DNA of 64,000 bases from Patiria pectinifera (taxonomy: Eukaryota; Echinodermata; Asteroidea; Valvatida; Asterinidae), in assembly GCA_029964075.1 (NCBI GenBank), contig CM057135.1, forward strand, positions 26,029,366 through 26,093,365, in the 5' to 3' direction. The position numbers were made by a program, and so were the translations under genes. Below the pieces are notes generated by a model. That model did not search any database. It had not been told where the DNA came from and was given only the letters and a program-made list of their open reading frames with translations. Shown in pieces: positions 31,156-43,160 of the stretch (position 1 is the first letter of the stretch; each line of letters opens with the position of its first letter).

Positions 31156-31659
31156 TTAAAGGGAAGATACAACATTTGCAAACATCACAAAACGAAATGA
31201 TAAAATAATCACGAAATACCTCACTAGATTGTTAGGGAATGACAGTCTAAAGCATCCTGTAAAATTGTGGCTCCTGGTGTGCTGTCATTTTGAAGAAAAA
31301 TGGTATTTTTCCAACGCTGGTCAACCAACCAGCGTTGGAGAAAACTGGCTTTTTTCAAAACTGCCCCTAATTTTTCGTAATTAGTTATTCCGCGTTTTCT
31401 TTGCAATTGATTACACACCTGTGAAGGGGTACAATTACAAATTTCTCAAAGTCATGATTGCTCCGTGTCATCTAAAGTGGGGTCAGGGAACCAGACTACA
31501 AGAACATGATTGGTTTTCATGTTTTTTTCCCCAGCATCTGTACAAGCCCAAAACGTGCAACAAGTCATTTCGACAATATTTGCTATAACATTCTAATGCT
31601 CCAAATCCATTTATTTCTGAAAATTGCAGCAAAAGCAAATGTTGTACATTCCCTTTAAA
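31156..31659. mobile_element. Inverted-repeat element, family B, copy 2
   Basis: Ends TTAAAGGGAAGATACAACAT and, inverted, ATGTTGTACATTCCCTTTAA, with central palindrome CCAACGCTGGT/ACCAGCGTTGG. The two copies differ at many sites, so the family is not recent. Confidence 0.75.
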
Positions 31660-32306
31660 AGAAACAACTTGAACGTTTCAAAGATCATCGACTAATTTTG
31701 GAAAATTTGATGAGAAATTTTGAGCTGTACCTGTGCATGACCGGTAGCAACTAAGTAAAATACAGATTCCAGTCAAGGCAACACAAAAAGAGATGAATTT
31801 AATCACAGACATCGAGTTATAGAAATTGTTTAAGTTTCCTAAATTTCAGTGGTATTGATATAAGCATGATGTGACATGCCAATAATAAAAAAAACCTAAA
31901 AATGTAATGTAGTTGGATAGGTGAGTGGAGAAAATGTTTTTCAGAGTTGTCAACATTAAAGAAATGTTAGGCCTAGGCCTATATCTTATATTCACTTGAT
32001 AATTTGTGAGATTTGTTAAAGTGCATGACGTTATTAGGAATACTAGGCTGATTTTGTGCCCAATTTCCGGACGCCAACATTTTTGAATTTCAGACTAAGC
32101 TTCATGACACTTAAATTGTTCACAAGGATTCAGCAGCAACCATTATCGAGGTTATAGTGTCAGTATAAAACTGAATGAATTTGAAGCTTGTCAACAAAGA
32201 GGTTTGGCAACACTGCATGAGGAAAGTCAAGGAAACGTCAAAGTGTGCCACGTTAGGGGATGCCTCTATAGCACACATCCATGTGTAATACATACAACTA
32301 CAAGTA

Positions 32307-32490
32307 GTGGGCGAGTAAAAAAAAAAAAAAAACCCAAATGTTGGGACCATTGTTTTAGTGACGTTCTACATGTAGCACTTTCAAAATCTAGGATATGAAA
32401 GCCCAATTCATAAGCTTTCTTTTAGTACAAGAATTATTCATATCACTCGTGTACTTTTCAAGTTACGGAATTTTAACACAACCACCGTTT
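32307..32490 (+). mobile_element. Half copy of family E element
   Basis: It matches the left arm of 16035-16528 (GACCATTGTTTTAGTGA, GAAAGCCCAATTCATAAGC), then stops after ACACAACCACCG. The right arm is missing. Confidence 0.75.
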
Positions 32491-32965
32491 TGGCTGGCTA
32501 GATCAATGCATGTGCCTAGTGCTTCTGCGTGCATGCAATTGGGTCGGATACGTATACCGGTACACGTACGTCCGCGGTATCAGCTGTGCTGCGCTTTTGA
32601 ATTAAAAAACCGAAACAACAGGAAACAAAAAAGGAAGTACTTTGGTTATTTCAATTTCCTCAAAATACTGCATTGGGAGAAAACAAAAATTGATTACAAT
32701 CCTTAATTTTTTTCCAATTATCAAAAATCTTGCGTCAGGAACAAAATAACCAAAATTTTCTCATTTTATTGTTTTTTTCTCTAAAACTGTCATATTCAGA
32801 GGCGTCGGGTTCGTTACCCAACAAATTAAAAATTGCTGGCCTTGGTGTTAAATTTTCACTACAGTACCGGTACGTGTGATAATGCGTTCATGTACAATGA
32901 ACACGTACATGTATGCCACCAGAATGACCATACCTGCACAGATCAAGTTTGTACCGAGTTTGAAA

Positions 32966-33695
32966 AATTCGTCACCGTTTTCACGAACAGCCACATATCT
33001 CAAAAATTACAATTTTTTTTATTTTGATTTGTTTCACTATTTTGCTTTAAAACATTGTACTTAACCATTTCGACATGTTTCCGTGAGCATTCATCATGAA
33101 TTTCCAAATAATATTAATGATGCAAGGGGCAGATATCTCGAAAACTGAATTTTGCGTTTTCACAAAGAGCCACATAGGCCCTACATTTTGGCCCCTTGAA
33201 CGCGTTCAAAACCTATTAACAAAAAGGGCCAATATGTACATGTAGGAAACTTGAATTTTCGTTTTTACGAAGAGCCACATGATACATGTACGGTATCTTT
33301 GTTACATTCTCAGCTGCGCGCACGTACACACGCGCGTCCCTTCCATAAGGAAAAACACACTGAACAGAAAGGGCCAATATGTAGGAAAATGTAGGAAACT
33401 TAAAATTTTCGTTTTCACGAAGAGCCACATATCTTTACTAATTAATTTTCACTAATTAACTAATTAATACAGTAGTATTAATTCTAATTACTGGATTTAA
33501 GTAAAAATTCAGCTCTCATAGAATCATGTTAATTTGTTTTTACTGCAAAAAGTTGTTGCAAAGTAGTAGGCCTATTTTTTGCACTTGTAGTTTTAAAATA
33601 TGAGAAATTTCTTTTGCGATTATCTCGAAAAAAACTTTTCGTCAAAATCAACATAATATATATAGTATGTGGCTGTTCGTGAAAACGGTGACGAA
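32966..33695. repeat. Inverted-repeat block with internal direct repeats
   Basis: TTCGTCACCGTTTTCACGAA at the left is inverted near 33676-33695. Between them AAAGGGCCAATATGTA and ACGAAGAGCCACAT recur. It appears to be a decayed non-autonomous element. Confidence 0.6.
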
Positions 33696-33959
33696 TTGAC
33701 TGTGAAGTTTGGCCATTGGTGTACATGTACATAATGTACATTACATGTTGCCCCTCTGCTATACACAGCATGCATGCCACAGACAGCAGACATTCATTTT
33801 TTTTAATATGCAATCAAGAAATTTGTAATTTAGTATGCCCTCTCATTTATTTATAGTGTACAATCCCATTTGTGCAATACACAAAACATTAAATGCTACA
33901 TTCGACCGTGACACTCTCAATAGTCTTGAGAATCGTGAGAATAGGAAAATGTTGAGTGC

Positions 33960-34200
33960 GCATTGCTCTGCAGTCCAATCACTCTAATAACAGTAAAAGA
34001 AATATCAGGGGGAAAAAAGAGCTGCCTTTTTCCTTTTTTCCGAGGAGAAAATTTGGATGAGAAACCAACAAAAAAGTCGGATGAGAAACGCATTACTCTG
34101 CAGTCCAATCACTCTAATGGCAGTAAAAAATAGTAGGGGGGAAAAAAGGTCCGTCTCCTTCCTTTTTCCAACGAGAAAAGTCAGATGAAAACCTTTTTTT
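33960..34200. repeat. Tandem duplication, about 125-bp unit
   Basis: Two units share CTCTGCAGTCCAATCACTCT and GGGGGGAAAAAAG-type purine runs. Confidence 0.7.
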
Positions 34201-34394
34201 TTTTTTACTTGGCCTCTAATATGGAGAAACATGCACAATGTGTATGCAATTTGCATTATGTGTGTAAAAACTGCAAAAGTAACTTCAGCAAGACATAAAA
34301 CTGAACACTTGCAACAGTCTGCAAAACAAAATTAATAACCCCCTAGGCCATTTTTGCTAGGAACCATCCTCAATCCTCCAAAATCCACCAAAGG

Positions 34395-34580
34395 TTTGCA
34401 CTTAAAGTTCAAATGAAAGATACCCAGCGCCTCAATCCTTCAAAACTGTCAGACAGTCCTGCCTCTCAAAATGCATTCATCCTCAATCCTCCAAAATCCT
34501 CCTCTTCAAACACCATTCATCCTCAATCCTCCAAACTCCTCATGTTTCTCAAACACCATTCATCCTCAAAGTTAAAAGTA
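34395..34580. repeat. Degenerate minisatellite
   Basis: Repeats of TCATCCTCAATCCTCCAAA and CAAACACCATTCATCCTCAA, about five imperfect units. Confidence 0.65.
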
Positions 34581-34877
34581 CACCAAAGTTATGATTATTT
34601 TGGGAAAAAATGTTGCAAACTGATGCCACTTCAGCAGTTGTGTACAAAGTCTAAGGAGGGTATTTCCTAACAAAATTGGAAATGTTTATCAGTCCCATAT
34701 TCATGTCTTATCATCATTTTTGCAATGACTGACCTTCATTGAGATGATATATGAAGAAAAAAGTGGCGTCAGGTTGCAACATTTTTTCCTTTTTTTTTCA
34801 CCTGTTTTTTTTAAAATACATTCTGTTACAATAAAAATTTGCCAAATATGCAATCGGCCCCAATAAATTTACATGTA

Positions 34878-35554
34878 CAGTGAAACGCTGCTATAACGAA
34901 CACGATGGGGTACACAGAAAGTGTTTGCTATAGTGGTTGTTCATTATAGTGATTGTGCATTAAAATAGAATTCACTATTTCGGGAGCCTGTGGGGACATT
35001 CCTTATTATACAAATAACGAATGTTTGTGAGTGCGATGGTAAGAATAATATCATGAGGTGACAGATTGAATGTTCTATTCCACGAGGCGAAGCCGAGTGG
35101 AATAGAACATTCAATCTGTCACCGAATGAAATTATTCTTTCCATCGCACGAACGTAAAACATTCGTTATTTGTTTTATACAACACCTGAATAAATTCTCG
35201 TCATTTGATTGGTAAATTATAAACTACAATTTATTTTGATTTTAAAGATGTTGAACTACCCCTTCACGAAAATGTTTGAACCCAACGCTGTAGCGCTGGC
35301 TCTTTGGAACAATACGCGCTACGCTGAACGCGCACACCAGCATGCATTTTGCACGCAAATACCGCGTCATGGAACAAGCGCAAAGTGAAACGATATAACG
35401 CATGGGTATAACGCATGGTTGCACCGTGCATTATACCGAATAATAATATGTCACGTGATCTACGATTCACCAATCAGATGACGGGGATTTATTCAGGTGT
35501 TGTATAAAACCAAATGTTCATTATAGTGGTGTTCGTTATAGCGGCATTTCACTG
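34878..35554. mobile_element. TA-flanked element with CAGTGAAACG ends, host of a nested element
   Basis: CAGTGAAACGCTGCTATAAC at the left pairs with GTTATAGCGGCATTTCACTG at the right, each bounded by TA. The end sequence resembles pogo-like elements of the Tc1/mariner group. Most of the interior is a second, nested element, so the original is a short non-autonomous copy. Confidence 0.8.
35004..35511. mobile_element. Nested fold-back element inside the 34878-35554 element
   Basis: A near-perfect hairpin spans 35004-35176 (GAATGTTCTATTCCAC against GTGGAATAGAACATTC). A second inverted pair is ACAACACCTGAATAAAT at 35179 and ATTTATTCAGGTGTTGT near 35488. No protein is encoded. Confidence 0.75.
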
Positions 35555-36357
35555 TATTTTGGAAATGGGGACAGTACTCGAAAACGTATTGGCACCACCG
35601 GGCTACATTCATGTTTGGGGCAAAAATGACAATATCATCTCTCTTATACATGTACCTAATTCCAAAATTAATTAAGGCTTTTGCGACATCGAGCAATTTT
35701 TTTCACTAAAATATTAGGAAAGATTTCCATATATACGAAGTTCACTCTACACTCTGTGTACAAACCCTATGAGAGTGGACTGAAAAATTCTAAGTGTTTT
35801 CTAAGAAAATCCTTGTATTTTCTCCCTGCTCAAATTGACTTTGATGACATGAAATTGCTATCTGGGGGCTTGTTAGTCAATACAGAGGAAAATTAGTGAA
35901 CTTCGCATATGGTAATCTTGCCAAATATTAGCCTAACTCTAGTTTTTATTATAACACCTCTCCCACAGATTCTGTATCTTGATTGGCAGAGAGCAATTTG
36001 CATGGCATTCGCTATTTTTGCTATTTTTGCTATAGAACTGCTGAAAAAGTAATATGCATAGCAACCCAAGTACATGTACATGTACATACACGCATGGCAA
36101 CCAGTATGCATGGGTGAAAACGCATGTGTGTGCGTAGGGAGTTGCGCATTATTTCTTCTCAAGCGCTAGCACTACTGCAGAAATGGGTTCAAACATTTCG
36201 TGAAGGGTTACTTTGGAAAAGTGTTGTACACTTTCAACTAATTTCATATTGAAATAACTATACGGTAGATGTGTATATAGTACATTTTAATTGTATTTAG
36301 ATTAAAATAATCACTTATCTCTTATAATCAAGTAGAATACACGTATGTTGAGTAAGG

Positions 36358-36537
36358 CGTTATAAAACAAAAATTGACTGCTTTCACTCGTGGTGTAGTA
36401 AAACTAGCCTCCCTTGGTGACCCATGGAACATTCCGTTTCCTTCAGCTACGCCTCAGGAAACCAGAACGCTCCATGGTTCGCCTCGGGAGGCTAGTTTTA
36501 CACCACTCGAAGCAGCCAATATTTGTATAATATTCAA
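36358..36537. mobile_element. Hairpin MITE
   Basis: TGGTGTAGTAAAACTAGCCT at the left faces AGGCTAGTTTTACACCA at the right, bounded by TTATAAAAC and GTATAAT. About 180 bp, capable of a long stem. Confidence 0.78.
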
Positions 36538-37184
36538 CGATATTTTGAAATGAAATATGACTTACACACCCACTCTTTCAGTCAGATCCTACCGGTACAT
36601 GAACATAATTCAATACAGTTGTGTAGTACTCCAAACTTGTGTGCAAATAATGGGCCTCATATTTCTCATAAATTTTATTTACCTTTCTTTAATAATAGAC
36701 GTATCTCCAGCGCCTTGAGTACCTAATAGTTGGTAGATACGTGCACTATATAAGACTCCGATATTATTATCATTATTATTAAATGTAAAGGAATCTTGTA
36801 GAAAAAGTGAAAAAAGATACTTAGCAAAGACTACTTTAACAGATTTTTTTTGGTGGAGATTTTGATCTTGTAACTTTTCACAGTAAAGATGTATTAAAAA
36901 ATATTTGGAGTTTCTAACAAACAGTACAAAGCTTTAAATGTACCGTTTTGAATTGTAAGGTTTAGGGATGTTAACCCGCAAGTTTGCAATAGATGTACAT
37001 TTGTATCATGAACAGCGCCCCCTAGTGGCATCTGGTGTTTATGAAATATTCTGCAATTAAATGTAGGATTCAATTTAAAACAATAAAGGAAGACAACGCT
37101 TACTTTTGGGGGGGGGGGAGAATTCAAAATAAGGACACTAAAGACACAACTTGGCGCATAAAAAAAAGGGGCGAACCTGTGTTA

Positions 37185-37447
37185 ACAGGAACGGAGTGCC
37201 CATCTCTCTTTCGTTAGTGATTGGGCCAGACTCATATGCTGCTGAGGGGGGATCGCCGCACCATCTCCACAGGGAGTCTGTTACCTTCCCAGCATTGAAT
37301 AATGCCGGTACCCATTTAACACCTGGGTTGAGAGGGGTAATTGAGGCAAAGCGCCTTACTCAAGGGCACAACACGCATGTTCACAATGGGGCTCGAACCC
37401 ACAACCTCACGATCATGAATCCTGTGCTCTCTGCTAGACCACACGTG
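37185..37447 (-). mobile_element. tRNA-derived SINE, minus strand
   Basis: On the minus strand, box A is TAGCAGAGAGC (37426-37436) and box B GGTTCGAGCCC (37389-37399). The body carries TGCCCTTGAGTAAGGCGCTT and CCCAGGTGTTAAATGGGTAC, modules seen in many metazoan SINE families. It is a different family from the SINE at 29200. Confidence 0.78.
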
Positions 37448-37894
37448 CCCACAACTTGGCGCATCCTCGTGATTCCTTTTGGTCAAGGTGGTGCACGCTA
37501 TCCACTAGACCCGTGAACGTGGCTACATGTTATAGCCAGGCTCCAGAGATGTGTAGAAACACTTGACGCACAAGATGGTATGGGTACCCAGACCGCTCCT
37601 ACCATTTTGCGCGTGCATGTGTACCACCATACCGTGCGTGACCTCAGAAAATCCAAGGTTTTGCTCATAACATGTACATTTGTTGTTGTGTCGAGGTCGT
37701 TTTTTTCCCCTCAAATTTCTTGGCAATGCAAGATCCTACGCTCGCGTGGATTTACAGAAGCGTTGTACATGTTGTATGTACATGTAAGTACCTATAATAC
37801 TGGTGAAATGACAATTTCGAGTGTATTTGCGTGAGGCTGGAGCATGGCATTGTTATTGACGCCCCGTTTACGGGTCCAGCTATCCACCAGTGTT

Positions 37895-38010
37895 GTAGTC
37901 GAGACCGGATAGTCCGAGACCGAGACCAAAACCGAGACCTGATGTTTCGAGACCGAGACCAGCCCCTTCAAGGCGGACCGAACCCCGAGACCAATATGGT
38001 CCGAGACCGA
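37895..38010. repeat. GAGACC-rich degenerate array
   Basis: Imperfect hexamers GAGACC with variants CGAGAC occur about fifteen times, giving false frames rich in Arg and Asp. Confidence 0.7.
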
Positions 38011-38019
38011 GGATAATAA

Positions 38020-40900
38020 ATAACAATAATCTAAATAAAAACCAAGACACATAATTACAGCTGAGCAGTGTGTCCTTGAGATGATGATGTTGATGGGGAT
38101 GTGAAGGAAGTGATTGAAAGCTAGGAATCACTTGTACCTGCTTGTGTCATGCGAGTGCTCTTCATGTTTGCTCCATTCATACTTTAAATTACAACACGAT
38201 ATCAGAATTTGTTACTGTTGGCACAATCAATTACAAAATTTGAAACAACTCCATATCTCGTTGCCACTTTTTAAAAATATTTTTTTTAAACTTGTTTTTT
38301 AAATCTGATGAAGAACCTCTAACTTAGGAGTGCAATGTTTTAACATTGCAAAAAATATATAAACATTTTCGCACTGTGCGATACTTATTTTTTGCAATGT
38401 TAAAAAGTAAACAAAAGAGAAAGTTAAAAAAAATGACAAAAGTAAAAAATTAAAGGTGGATGTTCCATCTGTTATAGGAACTCGGATCCTAAACCCTTGG
38501 TTTCAACTATGACTACTAGTACTATAAACAGATACAAAGATGCAATTTTAATTTTACATTGAGCCTCTTTTTTCTTAAATAATAATAGGACTTAACTTCT
38601 ACCAAGACTTGTAAACCTGATTCTAAAAAATGGGAGATAGAAAATATTGAATTATCTTTTAAAACGTACGTCATGGATTATAGACTTGTACATGTAGACC
38701 CACAAGTTACGAGGTGGTAACCAAATAATAATAAATATGGAATTTTTTTTTCTGACCAGGATTTTGCTTTTTGAGAAATGGGGTACTAAATGAGCAGCTA
38801 AAAAATGAAGTCTCATCATACACTCTCATGGCAACAGTGAGTTGTAACTGTGTGATTGTGAATTCATTGCTGGAAAATCAGGTAGAAAAATTTACTTTTT
38901 CTCCAAAAGACTGTCCCAAATTAAAGAGAAGATTGTTTGGGGTCGAAAATGTCACCAAGTTGGAGCAGCTCATTCATTTTAAGAACAAAAAAATACAAGT
39001 GAATACGCCCACAGGGATGGGCTAAACCATTCCTTGCCTTGCTCTATGGCTAAACTACACAATGCCCGACCGAGTCGGTCACGGACCGAGTTGACCGGCA
39101 CCCGTTGCACTGCCAACTTGACTGCGGCGGTACCGGCGGCATGATCCCACGAGACGGGAGGCTCACGTAAATAAAATGAGTTTTGCTCCTGAAAAAAAAT
39201 CATCTACTTTCACAGTAAATTACAACACAAAACTGGATAATCTTACCGTAACTGTAACAATGGCTGTGTTTACTTCTTCCGATCCTCGCAATTAATCGTA
39301 AAAAACCGTAAAAATGTATTACGAGAAAATAACCATGTCAGCACCGCTCAGCTAGCTTCGACGAGATGCAGTCTGGCTCCCTACTCAAAAACGAATATAA
39401 AGCGTGCTGAAATCTAAGGGGGTCAGACGTTGTCTATTTCGCTATTTCGCTGTGCCAGTTTTCAAGCTCCGTGAACTTCATACTTGGTGGCGCTATTTAC
39501 GCGTATCGGTCAACAAAAAAAATTCCCCTGAGCTTGCAGATCAGAAAAAACACTCCTACTAGTAGAGTCCAAAACATGAGTTCCGTCACCATTCTCTGGC
39601 TAGGATGGTTTGACGATGGATTTGACTTCTATGGACTATTTTAAAAGAAATTAGCCCCCCGGTCCCTCCCAAAAATCCCGGCATTTTTCACAAGGGGGCC
39701 AAATCCAAGATGGCCGCCGGCGCCATCTTGAAAAATTAACTTTTGAACCAGAGCACCTAGAATCATGTATGAAGACACTTTTTCAGGTAAGTCGACCCAT
39801 GAGGATTCCGATTCTGACATCAGTTTGACGCTATGGCATCATTTTGACCCAGAAATCCAAGATAACCCATTTGATAAAACATAACTTTTGAACAGGAGCA
39901 CCTAGGATCATGAATGAACACATTATTTTGGCAAAACCATTGCGCTGATGCAATTTAAGAAGGTCCTGGACCCATCCAACATAAGATGCAAGGTCCTAAT
40001 GGGATCGAGGGCCATATATCGGCTGGATTTTGTTTAAACTTGTTTAGCACAACGACGTTCTGAGTTGTTTTAACAAATCACACTTTTTAGGTTGTGTCCA
40101 TAATGAGCTCGAGGCTACGGCAATCATCATAATCATCATCATCATCATAATCACTACATATATGTTGGCACCAAATTATTCTTTTTTTATATATTTTATA
40201 TCACAAAACACTTCCGATACTTCTTACTGTTATACGTTTCCTGGAATTGGTACGCGTACTGCAATGATGCTGTGGTTTTGGTGGTTTGAGATGAATTGGG
40301 AACATGCATGTATCTTACGACAATGTCCATCGTTCCATGTGTCCTCCAGTGTGGTAGGCTTTGCGACAAGGCCACCGCGATTCTATGACCTCAAATGAGA
40401 GGTTGGACAATCCCAAGAAAAAGGCCCTGTAATGGAGAGGTCTGGACAAGTTTGGAGATGTCCACGCAACTGACAATTCGGATAAAAGCCCGGTCGGACA
40501 ATATCTGTCCATGATGCATGTAGGTTGACCTTATGAAATATCAAGAAACTTGAACAGGCCAACAAAAGACAAGAAAAACCACAGGTTGATGAATGTCAAT
40601 CTCAGTCTTCGTCTATGTCTGTTGTCTAGTTCTGTTCCCCAGCTGCGGCTTCAGCTGCCAAGGAGCTGCAATCGAGTTTGGGGGTAATACATCATAAAAC
40701 AAAGTGTTAATGGTGCTGTAAGACAGATTCAGCAAAGCACCCAGAATCAAAGCCAATCCTGATTTTGTACGATCACGCCAGCTTTCAACAGACAGAGTGG
40801 CCTCGGAAGATCAGAGCCTGCAAGACAGAATCAACTGTCTGATCGATCCTGCAGCTAATCAGCCCAGCTACGCGCTTGAGATCAGATATCACCTCAAATG
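38020..40900. other. No gene supported; repeat-like segments
   Basis: A non-ATG frame at 38771-39025 (ending KKIQVNTPTGMG) has an acceptor-like TTCTGACCAG before it but no recognisable family or partner exon. A block at 39700-39930 repeats TAACTTTTGAACCAGAGCAC and AACTTTTGAACAGGAGCACC, each followed by CTAG-ATCATG, which looks like an old direct duplication. Confidence 0.35.
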
Positions 40901-41483
40901 TCGTTTGAAATAATGCGTAGCTATCAGAGAATAAGTGAAGATGACAAACTCCCACGCATGCTCAATGTAACTCTCTATAAGGTTCAGACCATCTTCTTTG
41001 GTTATATAAGAACAGTAACGCTAACCCTAACCCTAATCCCAACATCCAGGGTCAAGTCATCCTATATAAAAGATATCCTAACCCGGGAGTTTGAGGGCAA
41101 GATCGGCTTCCGCTCCAACCCTCGGAGGAACCAGAGTGATCTATAATCCATGACACGTCGGGGGGGGGGGGGGTGTGTCTTGTAGAAGCAGCTCTGTCCT
41201 CTATCGGTGTCAGCATAGTAGTAAGCAATTGGTGCGCAATGTGGCTGGCGGCTCAAAGATGTCATCAGTTCAATCCAACTCGTCCCAGAGCTAGAAAAGG
41301 GGGAGCAGCTCTCGCTTCTCATGGTGGAGCAGATATCTGCTTTGCGTGGGAAGAGGGGGTAGATCTGTCGCCAAGCACACTCTCTCTCACCTCTCTCATC
41401 ACACAGTACGTCATAAAGCGACCAACCACATCCGCCATGATGCCACCGTCACCCTTTGCGGGATGACTTACATGCAGCAACCC

Positions 41484-42860
41484 AGGTAGCAAGCCCATAT
41501 GGGGCCCATATGGGAAGTATCTGGGCAACCTGGGTATGGGCAAACCTCTATGTATCCCATATGGGACCCATATGGGTTATCCCATATGGGGGTCTACCTG
41601 GGCTTTCCCATATGGGTGTCATATGGGAAGAAACTGGGCAAGCCCATTCGGGCAGAATATGGGCTGGCCCATATGGGTGTCATTAGGGAAAAAGCTGGGC
41701 AAGCCCATGTGGGGAAAATACGGGCTGACCCATGTGGGCGTCATATGGGATAAACCTGGGCACGCTCATATGGGCAAAATATAAGCTGGCCTATACGGGT
41801 GTAATTAGGGAAAAAGCTGTGCAAGCCCATGTGGGAAAAATACGGGCTGACCCATTTTGGCGTCATATGGGATAAACCTGGGCACGCTCTTATTAGCAAA
41901 ATATGGGCTGGCCCATATGGGTGTCATAAGGGAAAAAACTGGGCACGCTCATATGGGCAAAATACGGGCTGGCCCATTTGGGTTTCATTGGGAAAAAAAC
42001 CTTGGCAAACCCATGTGGGGAAAATACGGGCTGACCCATGTGGGCGTCATATGGGATAAACCTGAGCACGCTCATAATTGGCAAAATACGGGCTGGCCCA
42101 TATGGGTGTCATTAGGGGAAAAGCTGGGCAAGCCCATGTGGGGAAATAATGGGCTGACCCATTTGGGCGTCATATGGGATAAACCTGGGCACGCTCTTAT
42201 TAGCAAAATATGGGCTGGCCCATATGGGTGTCATAAGGGAAAAAACTGGGCAAGCCCATGTGGGGAAAATACGGGCTGACCCATGTGGGCGTCATATGGG
42301 ATAAACCTGGGCACGCTCGGCTCATAATGGGCAAAATACGGGCTGGCCCATATGGGTGTCATTGGGGAAAAACCTGGGTAATCCCATGTAGGCGGAATAC
42401 TAGTGCTGGCTGGCCCATGTGGGTGTCATAATGGAAAAAACCTGGGCAAGCCTGTGTGGGCAAAATACGGGCTGGCCCATATGGGCGTCATAATACTGGG
42501 CAACTCCATGTAGTCAGAATACAGACTGACCCATATGGGGGTAAATGGTAAAAACCGGGTGTGTGGGCAAAATACGGGCTGGCCCATGGGTGTCATTAGG
42601 GAAAAAGCTGGGCAGGGCAAACCCATGTTCGCGGAATACTGGCCGGCCTATAAGGGTATCATATGGGAAAACCGTGGGCAAAACCAAGTGGGCAGAACAC
42701 CGCCTGGCCCATTATGGGTGTCATATGGGTAAAAGCGGCAGTCCAATGTGGGTTGAATACGGGCGGGCTCATGTGGGCGTCACGTGGGAAAAACCTGGGC
42801 AAACTTATGTGGGCAGAATATGGACCGGCCCATATGGGTGTTACATGGGGAAAAGCTGAT
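41484..42860. repeat. Satellite with CCCATATGGG palindromes, about 61-bp monomers
   Basis: Roughly twenty degenerate monomers contain GGCCCATATGGGTGTCAT and GGGCAAGCCCATGTGGG. Successive CCCATGTGGGGAAAA blocks start near 41705, 41825, 42009, 42135 and 42255, so the spacing is in multiples of about 60 bp with a two-monomer higher order. A frame stays open for 140 codons (41857-42279). The reading is repetitive and low in complexity, so I do not call a gene. Confidence 0.93.
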
Positions 42861-43160
42861 CTAAGTTTGAACTTCCGGTCGAGCCGGAAGTAAATGTCGA
42901 AGGAGGTCATGTACAGTTCGCAAATGTTGTTCTATGAGTGTAGCATCGCATTGCAAAGTACGAACACGATTGGTGATATTGTTGAACAGTTATAAGATAA
43001 ATAATTGATCAAATTTCGAACATCCGGTAGATCCGGAAGTTAAGGTCAAACGAGGTTGTGCACACTGCCAAGTTGTTGTTCAATGAATTGTCTATGGAAT
43101 GGGAAAATATTCACAAGATCGACGGCGTTGGTCAAGAGTTATAAGCTAAAGAAGTTGTTT
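42861..43160. repeat. Diverged tandem pair, about 148-bp unit
   Basis: The two units share GATC-AAGTTTGAAC or GATCAAATTTCGAAC, CCGGAAGT, GTTGTTCTATGA or GTTGTTCAATGA, and AGTTATAAG. They follow the CCCATATGGG satellite directly. Confidence 0.65.

Noticed and set aside
38771-39025. An 84-codon frame as a gene or exon.
   Set aside because: It starts at TTG, no family is recognised and no partner exon was found.
41014-41040. CTAACCCTAACCCTAATCCC as an interstitial telomere.
   Set aside because: Only about three degenerate units; too short to mean more than chance or an old relic.
41456-42893. Several open frames of 60-140 codons with MGVI and GKIRA-like repeats.
   Set aside because: They follow the satellite unit and overlap in different frames; treated as repeat and not as a gene, though noted as a finding.
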